Source: Candidatus Methylophosphatis haderslevensis (GTDB lineage Bacteria > Pseudomonadota > Gammaproteobacteria > Burkholderiales > Rhodocyclaceae). Taken from it: a stretch of 64,000 bases of DNA. The stretch spans positions 1-64,000 of the forward strand of contig JADJSA010000013.1 in NCBI GenBank assembly GCA_016711925.1, given 5' to 3'. Under the pieces are notes generated by a model, which did not search any database, had not been told where the DNA came from, and saw only the letters and a program-made list of their open reading frames with translations. Shown piece by piece: positions 46,908 to 55,216 of this stretch. Position numbers and translations under genes: made by a program. Each line of letters begins with the position of its first letter. The stretch's first letter is position 1.

Positions 46908-47805
46908 TCACGGCGATACTCTTTGGCCGAGTGAGATTGCGCTGGCATGCCAGCGCCGCTCGAATTCAGCCGGTGAGACGTTTCCCAACGACGAGTGTCT
47001 GCGTAGCGTATTGTAGTAGCCGATGTACTCGACGATCGCCTGCTGGGCCTCAGCGCGGGTCCGGAAATGCTCCCCATGGACGCATTCGACCTTCAGCGTA
47101 CCATTGGCCGACTCCATCGGTGCATTGTCCCAGCAATTGCCCTTGCGGCTCATGGAGACCGTGATGCCGCGCGCCTCGAGCACCTTGCGGTAGTGGCGGG
47201 CGGCATATTGCGAACCGCGATCCGAGTGATGCATCAGGCCGGGCTGCGGATCGCGCCACCCCAGTGCCACCCACAGGGCCGCCGCGGTCAGTTCCTGGGG
47301 CATCGTATCGCTCATCGCCCAGCCAACGATCTTGCGGCCAAACAGGTCCAGCACCAAGGCCAGGTACAACCAGCCCTCATCGGTCGGGACATAGGTCAGG
47401 TCGGCCAGCCATTTCTGATTCGGCGCAGTGGCCGCAAAATCGCGTCCAAGCACATTCGGCGCCACCGGGTGAGCGTGCTTCGAGTCGGTGGTCACCACGC
47501 GAAACCGACGACGCTTGCGACTGGCAAGATCATGCGTTCGCATGATCCGTCCAATGCGCTTGTGATTGACCGGCCGGCCGGTCTCTTCGACCAGTTCCGT
47601 GGTCATGCGCCGACGACCGTATTGGCCTCGATGCTTGAGCTGTGCGCGGCGAATCCGGGTCACGATCTGCGCCTCCTCGAGGCGCGCGTGCCGATGGCCC
47701 GCGCCGGCGCGCATCGTGCAAGCCGCTGCGTGAGACCGACAGCAGATCGCACATCATCGTGACCGAATAGGAGTCGATATTCGCTTCTATCCAGGCGTAC
47801 CTCAC
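46908..47805 (-). pseudogene. IS3-family transposase OrfB, frameshifted
   Basis: This is the DDE integrase-like transposase of the IS3-type element. It begins RYAWIEANIDSYSVTMMCDLLSVS, breaks frame once near 47700 (before HRHARLEEAQIV), and then runs intact to FERRWHASAISLGQRVSP. The catalytic residues are visible: D in WLADLTYVPT, D in HHSDRGSQYA and E in APMESANGTLK. The HTH_21 and rve domains are both present. As given, the reading frame is interrupted once; if the indel is a sequencing error, the enzyme could be active. Confidence 0.87.
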
Positions 47806-47974
47806 ATCGACTCCTTGGCAAAGTACGCCGCCGCTTTTTTAGGTTCGTCGGGGAATCTGTGGGTGGTTTTCGGAGTCTTCAAGGACCGGCGGCAGCATGA
47901 TCGGCGCTTGGCGGTGTGCATTTGCTGAATGACGCGGATGCGCTTTCAATAGAAGAACTGCTGCGCTGGCTGTA

Positions 47975-48007
47975 GGGCATGGCGGAGGAGAGGCCTCCGC
48001 CATGCCC
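47975..48007. repeat. Perfect 14-bp hairpin inside the ISL3-type element
   Basis: GGGCATGGCGGAGG and its exact complement CCTCCGCCATGCCC are separated by five bases. It follows a short frame ending LSIEELLRWL and a TAG at 47972-47974, so it may be a terminator for a gene remnant at the element's left end. No T run follows. Confidence 0.75.
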
Positions 48008-48309
48008 AACCAACAGCGTAGCGATTGGCGCGCCGTCAAGGGCGCACCTGTCCGCTCAACGCCGGGGCAATTCCACGATCCTTGGCCGAATTGAGGTTGC
48101 CGTCGTACCAAAGCCGTGCCCCGGACAAGTGACCCTTGACGGAATCGGCGCCGGCGGTGGCGTCGACCCGCATTCGCCTCGAATCTCCGAACACCTCTGC
48201 CCGGGCCACGCGCAACCATCTGCCCTTGTCTTGGCCCGGGTGCGCTGGCAGATCCCGTCGGCTATCCACCCCCGGGCACTTGCCGGCTTGCTTCGGGTGA
48301 GCATTCACA

Positions 48310-48732
48310 CTACGCGATTTGATCTTTGCCATTGTGCAGGAAGCGAAAGAATTTGCGGCAGGTCGAGTCGAACGCGCGTTGCTCTTGCCCGATTCGTGAT
48401 GCGACAACAGGGGTCCGCCTTCTTCGTCGAGCACCGAGAACAGCAACTCTTCAATGGGCTGTTGCAGCCTGGGCGTGTTCGAGATCTGCCGATCATCTCA
48501 CCGCCCAGAAGCCAGAGGTTGTCCCGATGCTTGTGCAGCGTCTTCTTCGACAGCCCCAGGCTTAGCAAATGCAGCAGGAAAGGCTTGAAGCATTCGAGGA
48601 TCTGCTGGCCGGGCGCCACGTCACGTTCCTCGATGCGCCAGCTCGCGGGCCAGTCAGCCAGATCCGGGCAATACGCTGCCAGGCCTGCTCGGCTACGATG
48701 GCGCCCGGTTCTTTGACGGCTCCTTTTCCCAT
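48310..48732 (-). pseudogene. Passenger gene remnant in the ISL3-type element
   Basis: This is a broken frame of about 141 codons, divergent from the transposase. Its ATG at 48732 shares the CATG with the transposase start. Pieces in different frames read MGKGAVKEPGAIV, then QILECFKPFLLHLLSLGLS with KTLHKHRDNLWLLGGEMI, and finally EQRAFDSTCRKFFRFLHNGK and a TAG at 48310. The FDSTCRKFFRFL motif occurs in uncharacterised proteins carried by plasmids and transposable elements. At least two frame changes are needed, so it is not functional as given. The role is unknown. Confidence 0.55.
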
Positions 48733-49968
48733 GCAACTGATCACCCTTCTGAACCACTGCCAGCACTTTCCAGGGTTCGTCTATGACAAGGCGCGCCTGT
48801 GCGCACAAACCAAGAGCATCGAGATCGGGTGCGGCCTCGGCGCGGCTCCAAGCCGGTGTGTTCCGGCTGCCAGCAGCGCGGGCCGATCTACGATCACCAG
48901 AGCCAGCGGCGCTTCGAATTCGTTCCCTCTGGGGCTTCATGGTGCTGTTACTGTACCGCATGCGCCGCGTCGATTGCCGGGCCTGCGGGGTCAAGATCGA
49001 GCAAGTGCCATGGGGTTGCGGCAAACATCAGCTGACCAGCGCCTACATGCTGTTTCTGGCCCACTGGGCGAAGCTCTCCTGGAAGGAGACGGCGGTGTCT
49101 TTCCATACCTCGTGGAGAAGGTCCGCCAGGCGGTCGAGTTCGTGGTGGCCTGGGGGCTGGAGCAGCGCACCCTGGGGCCCATTGTTGCCATCGGCGTCGA
49201 CAGATCGCCTATGCCAAGGGCCACAAGTATTTGACGCCTGCCCACCAGATCGAGGCAGGCTGCACGCGCCTGCTGTGGATCGGCAGGGAGCGCACGGTGG
49301 CGAGCCTCGAGCAGTTCTTCACCCCTCATCGGCAAGGAGCTGGCCGAGAAGATCGAGCTCTCTGCTCCGACATGTGGCAGCCCTACCTGAAGGTGATCCG
49401 CACGCGCTGCGTCAATGCGCTGAATATCCTGGATCGCTTTCACATCGTGGCCAAGATGAACAAGGCGCTCGACGAGGTGCGCGCGGGCGAGGCGCGCCGG
49501 CTTGCGCAGGACGGCTACGAGCCGGTACTGAAGAAGAGCCGCTGGGCCTGCTCAAACGCAAGACCAACCTGACCGCCAAACAACGCCCCCGATTACGCGA
49601 TGTGCTGCGCTACAACCTGAAGACCGTGCGCGCCTATCTGCTCAAGGAAGACTTCCAACAGCTCTGAACTACAACTCGCCCACCTGGGCGGGGAAATTCC
49701 TCGATCAATGGTGCAACGACGTGATGTGCTCGCGCATCGAGCCGATGAAGAAAATCGCTGCGACGCTACGCAACCATCGCGGCTCATCCTCAACTACTTT
49801 CGGGCCCGCAAGCAGTTCTCCAGCGGTGTCGTCGAGGGCCTCAATAACAAGGCCAAAGTGACCATGAGAAGATCCTACGGCTTTCGCACATTCCGCATCG
49901 CGGAACTCGCTTTGTATCATGCACTTGGCAAGTTGCCGGAGCCGGAACTCTCCCACAGATTCTACTGA
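48731..49968 (+). pseudogene. ISL3-family transposase, multiply frameshifted
   Basis: The protein can be pieced together from MQLITLLNHCQHFPGFVYDKA, a zinc-finger region (SKPVCSGCQQRGPIYD, RRVDCRACGVKIEQVPW), GPIVAIGVD, and SDMWQPYLKVIRTRCVNAL with LDRFHIVAKMNKALDEVRAG. It continues through LRYNLKTVRAYLLKEDFQQL to GVVEGLNNKAKVTMRRSYGF and ELSHRFY at 49968. At least six frame changes and one stop (49665-49667) interrupt it. The arrangement matches the DDE_Tnp_ISL3 family over its full length of about 410 residues. It is inactive as given. Confidence 0.83.
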
Positions 49969-50243
49969 CGAAGCTTTTTTAGTATCTCCTTTTCCAGGCG
50001 CAGCCTGGCATTCTCTTGCCGCAATCGGCCCACCTCCGCTTCCAGCTCCGTCACCGGCCGAACCTGCTCCCGCTTCACGAGCACCTGGCCTTTGCGCGCA
50101 CGCCCCACCCAGTTCGCAAGCGTCTTTGGCGACATCTCCAGCGAACGGGCCACCGCCGGCACGCTGCGACCACCGTCCATCACCTGCTTGACCGCCGCCG
50201 CCCGAAATTCAGGCGTGTATTTCCGATCCGATCCTGTCTTCAT
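49962..50243 (-). pseudogene. IS3-family OrfA, 3' end replaced by nested insertion
   Basis: This is the 93-residue frame of the HTH_Tnp_1 type: MKTGSDRKYTPEFRAAAVKQ, then VPAVARSLEMSPKTLANWV and a leucine-zipper-like coiled coil (LEAEVGRLRQENARLRLEKE). Its native end (KKAAAYFAKES-like) lies about 2.1 kb away at 47832, after the ISL3-type insertion. The last residues here, LRQ, are read from the nested element and its target duplication. The A-rich run at the junction is where programmed -1 frameshifting normally joins orfA and orfB, so the nested insertion hit the frameshift window. Confidence 0.85.
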
Positions 50244-50425
50244 TTCCTACCTCCACAAGGTCAAATTACCATGCCTCGTGGCGTCCGTTTTTTGGGGACC
50301 AGATCAAACACGCTCCCTGTGCGGCGCTGGCAGGCCAGGCAATGACACACCCCGACGCCGAGCGGTTCGCCCTCGACTTCGATGCTCAGTTGGCCGCAGC
50401 AGCAGGTTGCGGTTCGCAATGACAT

Positions 50426-50968
50426 CGAGCACCTCCTCGGATGACCGTGTGCCGCCGCACGCCAAGCCAGCCGTCCGGGGCCACGCAATTGAAATGGTCT
50501 GGCAGCGCTACCCTTGTCGCAGGAACCGCCGGACGGCAGCGTACTCGGTCGCGGAGCCAGCGCCCACCATAACCGAAATGGATGGCGTGCGCCACATCCC
50601 CGATCGCGGCCGGGTCGGGCGGCGGCCCTACCGCCGATCGCACCGCCGTGAAGGACATCGGTCATGCCTCGCGCCATGGGGCTGGCAGCGAGCCGCATCG
50701 ATTCGCGCGCCCCCAGCACGTTGGCCTGGAAGCCAATATCCATGCGGTTCTCAGGCCGGCGAAGGGACGCGCGCAAGCGCCCGCTTCGCCCGCCGGCAGC
50801 GATCGGGCTGCGGATGCGGGAAACCGAAAGTTCGAGTTCCGGCGCCGACAGCGCAATCGCAGCGCCCCGGGCGCATCGGGCGATGCCATGCACATGGCAG
50901 TCGATGCGCGTGGAGAGCTTGCAGGCGGGAAAACCGGCCCCGTTCTCTCTGTTTAAGCAATCGATCGC
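50426..50968. other. Intergenic region with possible gene remnant
   Basis: These 543 bases upstream of the GFA gene have no convincing gene. A minus-strand frame reading AIGDVAHAIHFGYGGRW has a protein-like look but has no match I recognise and no start signal. Near 50710-50760 the words GGAAGCCAATATCCATGCGG and TTCTCAGGCCGG resemble the dispersed repeat family. The GFA promoter should lie close to 50430-50500. Confidence 0.35.
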
Positions 50969-51247
50969 TCAATCGGTGCCTCCGTAGTCGGGCTCCGCTA
51001 CGGCCACTTCGTCGATCTCCTCGCGCTGCTCCGCATATCGACCGGAACCGGGCTGGGAGTGGTGGCGCGTCATCGAAATCGCAAGCGCGGCGCCGATAAC
51101 CGGCAACAGCCACACCAACGCAAGCTGTGCCGCCTTTTGTCCGGTCGAACTGAAAGGGCAGCGCAAAACCCTTGAGGTCGCGACGGAGTTCAGCGCCACG
51201 AGAGCCGCAACAATCGCGATGACGAACGCAATCACGGCAGTCGGCAT
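50969..51247 (-). CDS. Small two-helix membrane protein
   Basis: This 92-residue protein has two membrane helices (AVIAFVIAIVAALVALNSVA and AAQLALVWLLPVIGAALAISM) and an acidic, tyrosine-containing cytosolic tail (YAEQREEIDEVAVAEPDYGG). The WLLPVIGA motif is typical of PLDc_N-like or PMP3-like short membrane proteins. The ATG at 51247 avoids a longer TTG-started frame. The function is unknown. It stands between the GFA gene and a cold-shock fusion gene in the same direction. Confidence 0.65.
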   Translation of the reverse strand: MPTAVIAFVIAIVAALVALNSVATSRVLRCPFSSTGQKAAQLALVWLLPVIGAALAISMTRHHSQPGSGRYAEQREEIDEVAVAEPDYGGTD

Positions 51248-51310
51248 CAGGGCGGGGTTTCGACTCGATCGATTGGGTAGGGCGGGCAACAGATCATCGT
51301 ATCCCGCGCT

Positions 51311-51877
51311 TTACTTGCCGCACCACTGCTGTTCGCACGGCACGCCGTCGCGGTTGCCGTCCATCGTCACGTTCGGGCAGTGGTTCAGGAAATACGTCGC
51401 CTCGGCGCACGAGGTCATTTGCGAGCAGTGCGTGCGGCCGTCGCACACGAACCGCGTGGCGCCTTGCGCGGCAGATGCGCCTGCGCTCTCGCTCGCCCCG
51501 ATGTCGGCCGCGACCGCCCGCTTGCCGGCGCGCCGCGAGTATTCGCCGTACCCGACGATGCCGAGCACGACAGCGGCCAGCAGCGGCGCGAGACGCCCGA
51601 TGCGGCCTCGGCCCTTTCGCGCATGCCGCGAGTCAGGCGGGCGCACGCGCCTTTGCGCGTCCGCGACACGCGCCGGGCGCGACACGGCGACTGCGCGCTT
51701 CTTGCCATCCTTGCCCGCTTCGATCTCGAACGACAAGGGCTCGCCGATCCGCGGTCGCCGGCCATCTTTCGGGAAGGCCGAGACATGGATGAAAATTTCC
51801 TGACCGCCCAGGTTGGAGGTGATGAAGCCGAAGCCGCGGTCGTCATTCCACTTGGTGAGTTTGCCGTCGATTTGCAT
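51311..51877 (-). CDS. Cold-shock domain, membrane helix and Excalibur domain fusion
   Basis: This 188-residue protein is built from three parts. An N-terminal cold-shock domain with RNP motifs (GKLTKWNDDRGFGFITSN, EIFIHVSAF) occupies residues 1-70. A basic linker with one hydrophobic helix follows (IGRLAPLLAAVVLGIVGYG). The C-terminal Excalibur calcium-binding module (CAEATYFLNHCPN, MDGNRDGVPCEQQWC) spans about 140-188, with paired cysteines. The nucleic-acid domain would be cytosolic and the cysteine-rich module outside. CSD-Excalibur fusions are known in Gram-negative genomes, but their role is not. Confidence 0.88.
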   Translation of the reverse strand: MQIDGKLTKWNDDRGFGFITSNLGGQEIFIHVSAFPKDGRRPRIGEPLSFEIEAGKDGKKRAVAVSRPARVADAQRRVRPPDSRHARKGRGRIGRLAPLLAAVVLGIVGYGEYSRRAGKRAVAADIGASESAGASAAQGATRFVCDGRTHCSQMTSCAEATYFLNHCPNVTMDGNRDGVPCEQQWCGK

Positions 51878-52293
51878 GGATCGGATCGTTGTGGGTTCCA
51901 GCTTCAGCTTGCTCGGAGCGCATCGAAGCCCGAAATCGGCTGCCTCGCGCGCCAGGCGAAGACTTGCTGCCGGCACTGCGTCCGGTTTCGCCAACCTTAC
52001 CCGAAAAGGTTTGACCTCGCCATATGTCGGACGCGTTGCCGCGGCCCACACGCGGCCCGGAGAATCGTTGCCGCGCCAGCGGGCCCGTGGATTGGGGATT
52101 ACCCGGCATGCCACGCGTAGAGCCAATAGCCATGCGCCTTTCCGGGCGTTCCGAGAAGAAGGGCTGGCATTGCGGTATGGTCCGGGTTGTGCCGGGAGCG
52201 TCGCAGGCTGTCACCCAGCATTGGAAGCGGAAGCGGGTTGCGGGCGACTTGCGGCCCTCCACTGCCATGCCGAACATGCGCTCGCCCAAAAGA
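51878..52293. other. Intergenic region without a gene
   Basis: These 416 bases lie between the cold-shock fusion gene and the DMT transporter. They contain mixed GC-rich and AT-richer patches and no frame with a start signal and protein-like composition on either strand. The promoter of the cold-shock gene should lie near 51900-51960. Confidence 0.4.
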
Positions 52294-53142
52294 CTACGCG
52301 GCAGTGGCCCCGGCGGCCAGAAGAGCGATGCCAACCACGACGGTAACTGCCGCAGCAACGCGGCGACCGGCAAAGCCCTCGCGCAGGAATACGGACCCGA
52401 TAATGGCGCCAAAGACAACGCTGGTTTCCCGAAGCGCGACGACCGGTGCCAGGGCAAGAGCCGACATTGCCCAGAGCGCGATCCCGTAGCCTGTAACCGA
52501 CAGCGAGCCGGCCACCAGGCCGGAGCGCCATTGTGTGCGGGCAAACTCAACGAGGACCGACTTTCTTCGGACATATGCCACCGAGGCCATACCGATCCCG
52601 GTAGCGACCTCAAGCCAGGCGATGTAGCCAAGCAGGGATTGGGACTTGCGAATACCAAGGCCGCTGAGGAAACTGTAACCGGCGATGGCGACACCGGTCA
52701 GGAGCGCAAGAACGACCGCCTTGCGATTTACGCTGCGGCCGGACGACGCAAGAAGGAAGATGCCGAAGGATAGAACGAGAACAGCCAGAGTGGGCAGCGG
52801 CCCCAGGCGTTCGCCCGCGAGGACGGCGGCAAGGAGCGCTACAAGCAAAGGGGCGCTGCCTCGCGCGATGGGGTAGACCTGATTCATGTCGCCGGCGCGG
52901 TAGGCGCTGAGCATCAGCGCGTAGTACAGATAGTGAACCGCTGCAGCGGCAAGAAGATAGGGAATGCTCTCGGCGGAGGGAAGTGGAACCACGACGGCGA
53001 CAGCAAGACCAGCGAGCAGACCAACAACACGAATGGAAGCAAGCATCAGCAGGCGGTCACCACTGCTCTTGACCATGGCATTCCAAGATGCGTGAGAAAC
53101 TGCCGCCACGAGTACCAAGGCGTAGAGAGTGCTATGAGGCAT
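52294..53142 (-). CDS. EamA/DMT-family transporter
   Basis: This 282-residue protein has ten membrane helices in two EamA repeats. AVSHASWNAMVKSSGDRLLML opens the first, YRAGDMNQVYPIARGSAPLLVAL is the typical repeat junction, and LALAPVVALRETSVVFGAIIGSVFLRE closes the second. Members export amino acids, metabolites or nucleotide sugars. The start at 53142 (MPHSTLYALV) fits the family; longer frames upstream lack support. The substrate is unknown, and it is a single gene between accessory genes. Confidence 0.88.
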   Translation of the reverse strand: MPHSTLYALVLVAAVSHASWNAMVKSSGDRLLMLASIRVVGLLAGLAVAVVVPLPSAESIPYLLAAAAVHYLYYALMLSAYRAGDMNQVYPIARGSAPLLVALLAAVLAGERLGPLPTLAVLVLSFGIFLLASSGRSVNRKAVVLALLTGVAIAGYSFLSGLGIRKSQSLLGYIAWLEVATGIGMASVAYVRRKSVLVEFARTQWRSGLVAGSLSVTGYGIALWAMSALALAPVVALRETSVVFGAIIGSVFLREGFAGRRVAAAVTVVVGIALLAAGATAA

Positions 53143-53235
53143 ATCGACGCTCAGCGGCGGCCGAAACGCGTCGCCTGGAGCGTCATCTCGGTGGCGCTGG
53201 GGCTTGTGGGCAGCGTCAATGCCGAGCAATCACGC

Positions 53236-53781
53236 TCATACACGAAGCAGGCAGCGGAAACCTCTTGCCGCGTAATACGACTGAGCCCCGTTGTGATACG
53301 TAAACACTTTGCCATAACGGCGATCGCAGAATAGCGCACCGCCGAGGGAGCGGATGTCGTGCGGTGTCGCAATCCAGCTCGAGGTCTTGGCGTCGAACTC
53401 GCCGAGTTCCTGCAGCTCGCGATATTGCTCTTCGGTGAGAAGTTCGACGCCCATCGCAACCGCCATCCCGGTTGCGCTACCGCTTGGCTTGTTTTCCTTG
53501 CGCGCGTTCAATGCCTCGTCGTCATAACAAAGACTCCTGCGCCCGAGCGGGCTCTCGGCAGAGCAATCGCAGAAGATGAACCGGCCGGTCGCCTGGTCCT
53601 GGCCGATGAGGTCCGGTTCTCCCCCAGTGGCCCCCATCTCGCCGAGCGTCTTGAGTGCGGTGGAACTGGCTTCGAGCCTGGTCAGAACCATCTCCCATGC
53701 AACCCCGCCGTGGCGGTGCATGTTGCTTTCGAATCGGTTCTTCAGCAGCCGGAGCAGTCGATCTCGTTCTTGTGTCTTCAT
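53236..53781 (-). CDS. DUF4256 family protein
   Basis: This 181-residue soluble protein matches DUF4256 over its whole length. LLRLLKNRFESNMHRHGGVAWE lies at the start, GGEPDLIGQDQATGRFIFCDCSAESPLGRRSLCYD in the middle, and LGGALFCDRRYGKVFTYHNGAQSYYAARGFR at the end. The family is widespread as a stand-alone accessory gene and has no known function. The start ATG at 53781 (MKTQERDRLL) gives the normal length. Confidence 0.85.
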   Translation of the reverse strand: MKTQERDRLLRLLKNRFESNMHRHGGVAWEMVLTRLEASSTALKTLGEMGATGGEPDLIGQDQATGRFIFCDCSAESPLGRRSLCYDDEALNARKENKPSGSATGMAVAMGVELLTEEQYRELQELGEFDAKTSSWIATPHDIRSLGGALFCDRRYGKVFTYHNGAQSYYAARGFRCLLRV

Positions 53782-54393
53782 GAGGTTTGCGGCGTGTTCA
53801 ACGCGCGATGATGGGGTAACACTGCGGCCCTTGCTGCACGTCATGCCGCAGGGCTCAAGCATACCTCAGCGGAAACCGGCGATGTCAGAGCCATACGCGG
53901 CGCGAGACGGATTGAGTTGGCGGGCTTGGAAGCCGCATCGGAAGGCGCTTCCGGGCAGGGCACGGCCACGAACCGCATGGAATGGCGCTCGTGGCGCAGC
54001 CATGCCCGGGAACGCCATTCCATGGGGTTCTCCGGCCGATGCGCCCGGAACCGCCGACCGTGGCGGCACTCGTCGGGGCCTTGAGGAGACGGTCGCTGGC
54101 GGTCACTCAGGATTGGACGCCGATGGCGGGCTTGGATGAGAAGAACCAGACCTGATTCATGGGCGTGCCCCGGAGCGGCATTGCGTGCCGCCTCAGCGCG
54201 GGGCTTCGACGCGTACCGGGGAGGCGGCCTTCTTCCCGCTCTTCAGGCTGGTCTCCTTGAGGGTCTGCCAGTCGAGGTGGTAGAAGCCGCCTTCGATGGT
54301 CATCACGTACATGTCGACATGCGAGTTGATTGCCACGTCGACGTCGCCGCCGACCCCTTCTCGGTCGCGTCGGCTCGTGCGAAAGCTTTGCCA
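53782..54393. other. Intergenic region with repeat and gene fragment
   Basis: This 612-base gap contains the DUF4256 promoter and a copy of the dispersed repeat (53925-54035). It also holds a minus-strand fragment from about 54360 to the stop at 54193, reading GGDVDVAINSHVDMYVMTIE, then FYHLDWQTLKETSL and VRVEAPR. The fragment has protein-like composition but no start codon or ribosome site, so it may be the tail of a lost gene. Confidence 0.4.
53925..54035. repeat. Dispersed palindromic intergenic repeat, copy 5
   Basis: One of the best-preserved copies. It has GAAGCCGCATCGGAAGGCGC, GGGCAGGGCACGGCCACGAA, CCGCATGGAATGGCGCTCGTGG, and then the inverted half GGAACGCCATTCCATGGGG. Direct and inverted halves are arranged to form nested hairpins. 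Confidence 0.7.
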
Positions 54394-54795
54394 TCACTCC
54401 GGTTGCTTGAACTGAACGATGTTGCCCTCGGGGTCCCAGCCGTCAAGCACGATGCAGCCGCGAAAATGCCAAGCTCCTTGCTTCGGCTTGAGGTAACCAC
54501 CTGATTTCGTCGCGGCGATTCGAACCTCGTCAAGATCCCCAACGACGAACGTCGGCTTGAACGGCATTTCCTCGCGCGGCACGATTGGCCGGGCAAGCTT
54601 GATGGCTGCTGCGTACTTGCGAGGAATTGCGTGAACTACGACCTCGTAGCCATTGCCGCGAAGGAGGTCGTGTGACGGCCCTGATTCCTCGATCGCGAGG
54701 CCGAGCGTCTGTTGGTAGAAGGCGGATACACGCTTCTTGTTCTTGGCGAACACAACGCAGCCTTGCTGCAGAGACGTCTTGATTGGGGATACCAC
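54394..54795 (-). CDS. VOC-family (glyoxalase-like) protein
   Basis: This 133-residue protein has one vicinal oxygen chelate fold unit: FAKNKKRVSAFYQQTLGLAIEE, then GNGYEVVVHAIP, FKPTFVVGDLDEVRIAATKSGG and the closing DGWDPEGNIVQFKQPE with the metal-ligand glutamate region DPEGN. The start is a GTG at 54795 with AGGAGG eight bases upstream. Members include antibiotic-resistance and lyase proteins; the substrate here is unknown. It probably acts as a dimer. Confidence 0.83.
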   Translation of the reverse strand: MVSPIKTSLQQGCVVFAKNKKRVSAFYQQTLGLAIEESGPSHDLLRGNGYEVVVHAIPRKYAAAIKLARPIVPREEMPFKPTFVVGDLDEVRIAATKSGGYLKPKQGAWHFRGCIVLDGWDPEGNIVQFKQPE

Positions 54796-55034
54796 GATCG
54801 GAGCCTCCTGCGATTCTCAACGACAATGAACCTCTCGAAAGACGCAAAATAAAGACTCTTGGGAGGAGTCGGAAAATGTGCTCCTTGCGCTAACCGCTGG
54901 CTCGTGGCTCGTTCGGTCGCAGGACTGGCGCAGAGCTTACGCGAACGGAGTGCCTCGCGGCATATGTCAAATGGGCGCCAGGCCGGGCGGCGGGCGTGCG
55001 CCTCGCGGCTCGCTTCGCGACGTGCCGGATGCGG

Positions 55035-55150
55035 TGCTGGCAAATGGCACCGCCACGAGCCGCAGTGGATGGACCTCGCCGGGCAGGGTGGCCTGGCAGC
55101 CGCATGGATCGGGGCTTTGGCGGCATGTCGCCTGAGAGCAAGCATCCATG
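55035..55150. repeat. Dispersed palindromic intergenic repeat, copy 6
   Basis: It contains GGCAAATGGCACCGCCACGA, GCCGCAGTGGATGGACCTC, GGGCAGGGTGGC, GCAGCCGCATGGATCGGGGC and GCGGCATGTCGCC. It has the same word order as copies at 53925 and 62930, but is more degenerate. Confidence 0.55.
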
Positions 55151-55172
55151 AGCCTCGCCGGCCGATGCAATG

Positions 55173-55196
55173 AAAAGGGCCGCCCGCGGCGGCCCT
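55173..55196 (-). terminator. Rho-independent terminator after panD
   Basis: An 8-bp GC stem (GGGCCGCC/GGCGGCCC, loop of three bases) is followed by TTTTC on the minus strand, 21 bases past the panD stop. It probably ends the pan transcript. Confidence 0.8.
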
Positions 55197-55216
55197 CGCC
55201 CGGCGCGTCCCCGGGG

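Larger units (their letters stand above)
47843..49974 (+). mobile_element. ISL3-family element nested inside the IS3 element
   Basis: An insertion of about 2.13 kb separates the IS3 orfA and orfB. The 10-base word GCTTTTTTAG flanks it on both sides (47833-47842 and 49973-49982), consistent with the 8-base target duplication of ISL3 elements. The ends are related inverted repeats: GTTCGTCGGGGAATCTGTGGG at the left, and GCTTCGTCAGTAGAATCTGTG reading inward from the right. It carries a damaged ISL3 transposase and a divergent passenger fragment. The exact end bases are uncertain by one or two positions. Confidence 0.8.
46793..50306 (-). mobile_element. IS3-family insertion sequence, itself interrupted
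   Basis: The ends are imperfect inverted repeats of about 33 bases. The left end begins TGAACCGGTCCCCA and the right end, read inward, begins TGATCTGGTCCCCA; both continue to CGGACGCCACGA. A 3-base direct repeat AAC flanks it (46790-46792 and 50307-50309), as expected for IS3. It carries orfA (49962-50243) and orfB (46908-47805) on the minus strand. Without the nested element it is 1374 bases, a normal IS3 size. Confidence 0.9.
46504..50425 (-). pseudogene. GFA/CENP-V family gene split by an insertion sequence
   Basis: The gene starts at 50425 (MSLRTATCCCGQLSIEVEGE), has the zinc motifs CCCG and CHCLAC, and runs to TGSVF. It then stops at an IS3-type insertion (46793-50306 plus a 3-base duplication). 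It resumes as AALAAFAAPYKVVGAA, with the third zinc motif CPVCGTNLF, and ends IQVYDKDPV at 46504. Joining 50425-50307 to 46789-46504 gives 405 bases, exactly 135 codons with no frame break, so the insertion is clean and probably recent. The family includes glutathione-dependent formaldehyde-activating enzymes and carbon-sulfur lyase-like proteins; a 134-residue length is normal. The gene is inactive as it stands. Confidence 0.9.
54796..55216. other. Intergenic region with repeat and panD terminator
   Basis: This 421-base gap lies between the VOC gene's upstream side and the end of panD. It carries a promoter-like AT-richer patch (AATAAAGACTCTTGGG at 54848), one repeat copy (about 55035-55150) and the panD terminator. 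No gene is seen. Confidence 0.45.

Noticed and set aside
53841..54106. Short frames such as MEWRSRAWLRHERHSMRF within intergenic repeats
   Set aside because: They arise from translation of the dispersed repeat units and recur only where the repeat does.
54193..54360. Fragment reading HVDMYVMTIEGGFYHLDW as a gene
   Set aside because: It has no start codon or ribosome site and too short an open stretch. It is kept only as a possible gene tail in the intergenic note.
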